Of a DNA stretch of 6,681 nt, positions 6,602-6,681 are shown piece after piece; the stretch's first letter is position 1, and each line of letters begins with the position of its first letter. The translations under genes and the position numbers were made by a program. Origin of the DNA: Candidatus Poribacteria bacterium (GTDB taxonomy: Bacteria > Poribacteria > WGA-4E > GCA-2687025). Where the stretch lies: contig NYZG01000089.1 in the NCBI GenBank assembly GCA_002687025.1, positions 1-6,681 on the forward strand, written 5' to 3'. Under the pieces are notes generated by a model. It searched no databases. It saw only the letters and a list, made by a program, of their open reading frames with translations, and was not told the DNA's origin.

Positions 6602-6604
6602 TCA

Positions 6605-6681
6605 GAAGGTGTGTAAGTAGGAAACGGCGGCGTAGACTTCCCGGACCTAAGAACCGCCGGGCAGAAGACCCGGCAAAGGGA
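6605..6681. other. Unrecognised sequence beyond the dehalogenase breakpoint
   Basis: Where the missing dehalogenase N-terminus should lie, none of the - strand frames shows its motifs. The frame of the relic reads REVYAAVSYLHTF between two stops, which I cannot assign; it could be the tail of another gene. A perfect 6-pair hairpin GCCGGG-CAGAAGA-CCCGGC occupies 6656-6674. The segment may be the edge of an inserted element or a rearrangement joint, but no insertion sequence end is recognised. Confidence 0.3.

Noticed and set aside
5864..6616. 250-codon + strand frame overlapping the sulfatase end and the dehalogenase relic
   Set aside because: It is antisense to recognisable dehalogenase residues, is low-complexity and His/Arg-rich, and runs through the inverted-repeat region.
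1..6681. tRNA, rRNA, CRISPR array or riboswitch
   Set aside because: No cloverleaf with a GGTTCGA-type arm, no regularly spaced direct repeats and no known aptamer core were seen in the gaps.

Overview
The window comes from a GC-rich bacterial chromosome. It carries a complete Lon protease, a secreted TolB-type beta-propeller protein and a Tat-exported iduronate-2-sulfatase-like enzyme, all on the + strand. A broken gene lies at each edge. Exported FGly sulfatases together with TolB-like proteins and a class II lanthipeptide synthetase relic would fit an uncultivated, probably marine bacterium of the Poribacteria or Planctomycetes/Lentisphaerae type. This placement rests on gene content and remembered sequence style, so it is weak.

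Layout: 2-163 is the end of a LanM-type (DUF4135) lanthipeptide dehydratase reading that stops at a TAG where the family has a conserved Trp. The same frame keeps scattered family-like positions to about 253, so this is probably a decaying pseudogene. From 164 to 577 there is no intact gene. The stretch contains a near-consensus sigma-70 promoter (340-368, 17-base spacer) and a leader of about 200 bases for lon. lon occupies 578-3100 and is followed by two compact hairpins (3103-3116 and 3135-3160). The beta-propeller gene most likely starts at GTG 3306, behind a good ribosome binding site, and ends at 4295 inside a perfect 12-base inverted repeat. The sulfatase fills 4428-5867. The gap 5868-6064 holds short inverted repeats, including a nested pair that may serve as a terminator or be an interspersed repeat. 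On the - strand, 6065-6601 is the C-terminal part of a haloalkane dehalogenase that lacks its N-terminal half and nucleophile. Upstream of it, 6605-6681 is unrecognised.

How the genes relate: Lon is a cytoplasmic housekeeping AAA+ protease with its own promoter. The propeller protein and the sulfatase both appear to be exported and are separated from lon and from each other by hairpins, so there is no evidence of one shared operon or pathway. I see no convincing new multi-gene system. The points most worth checking are the two gene relics that bracket an intact block, the structured intergenic elements and the promoter architecture of lon.
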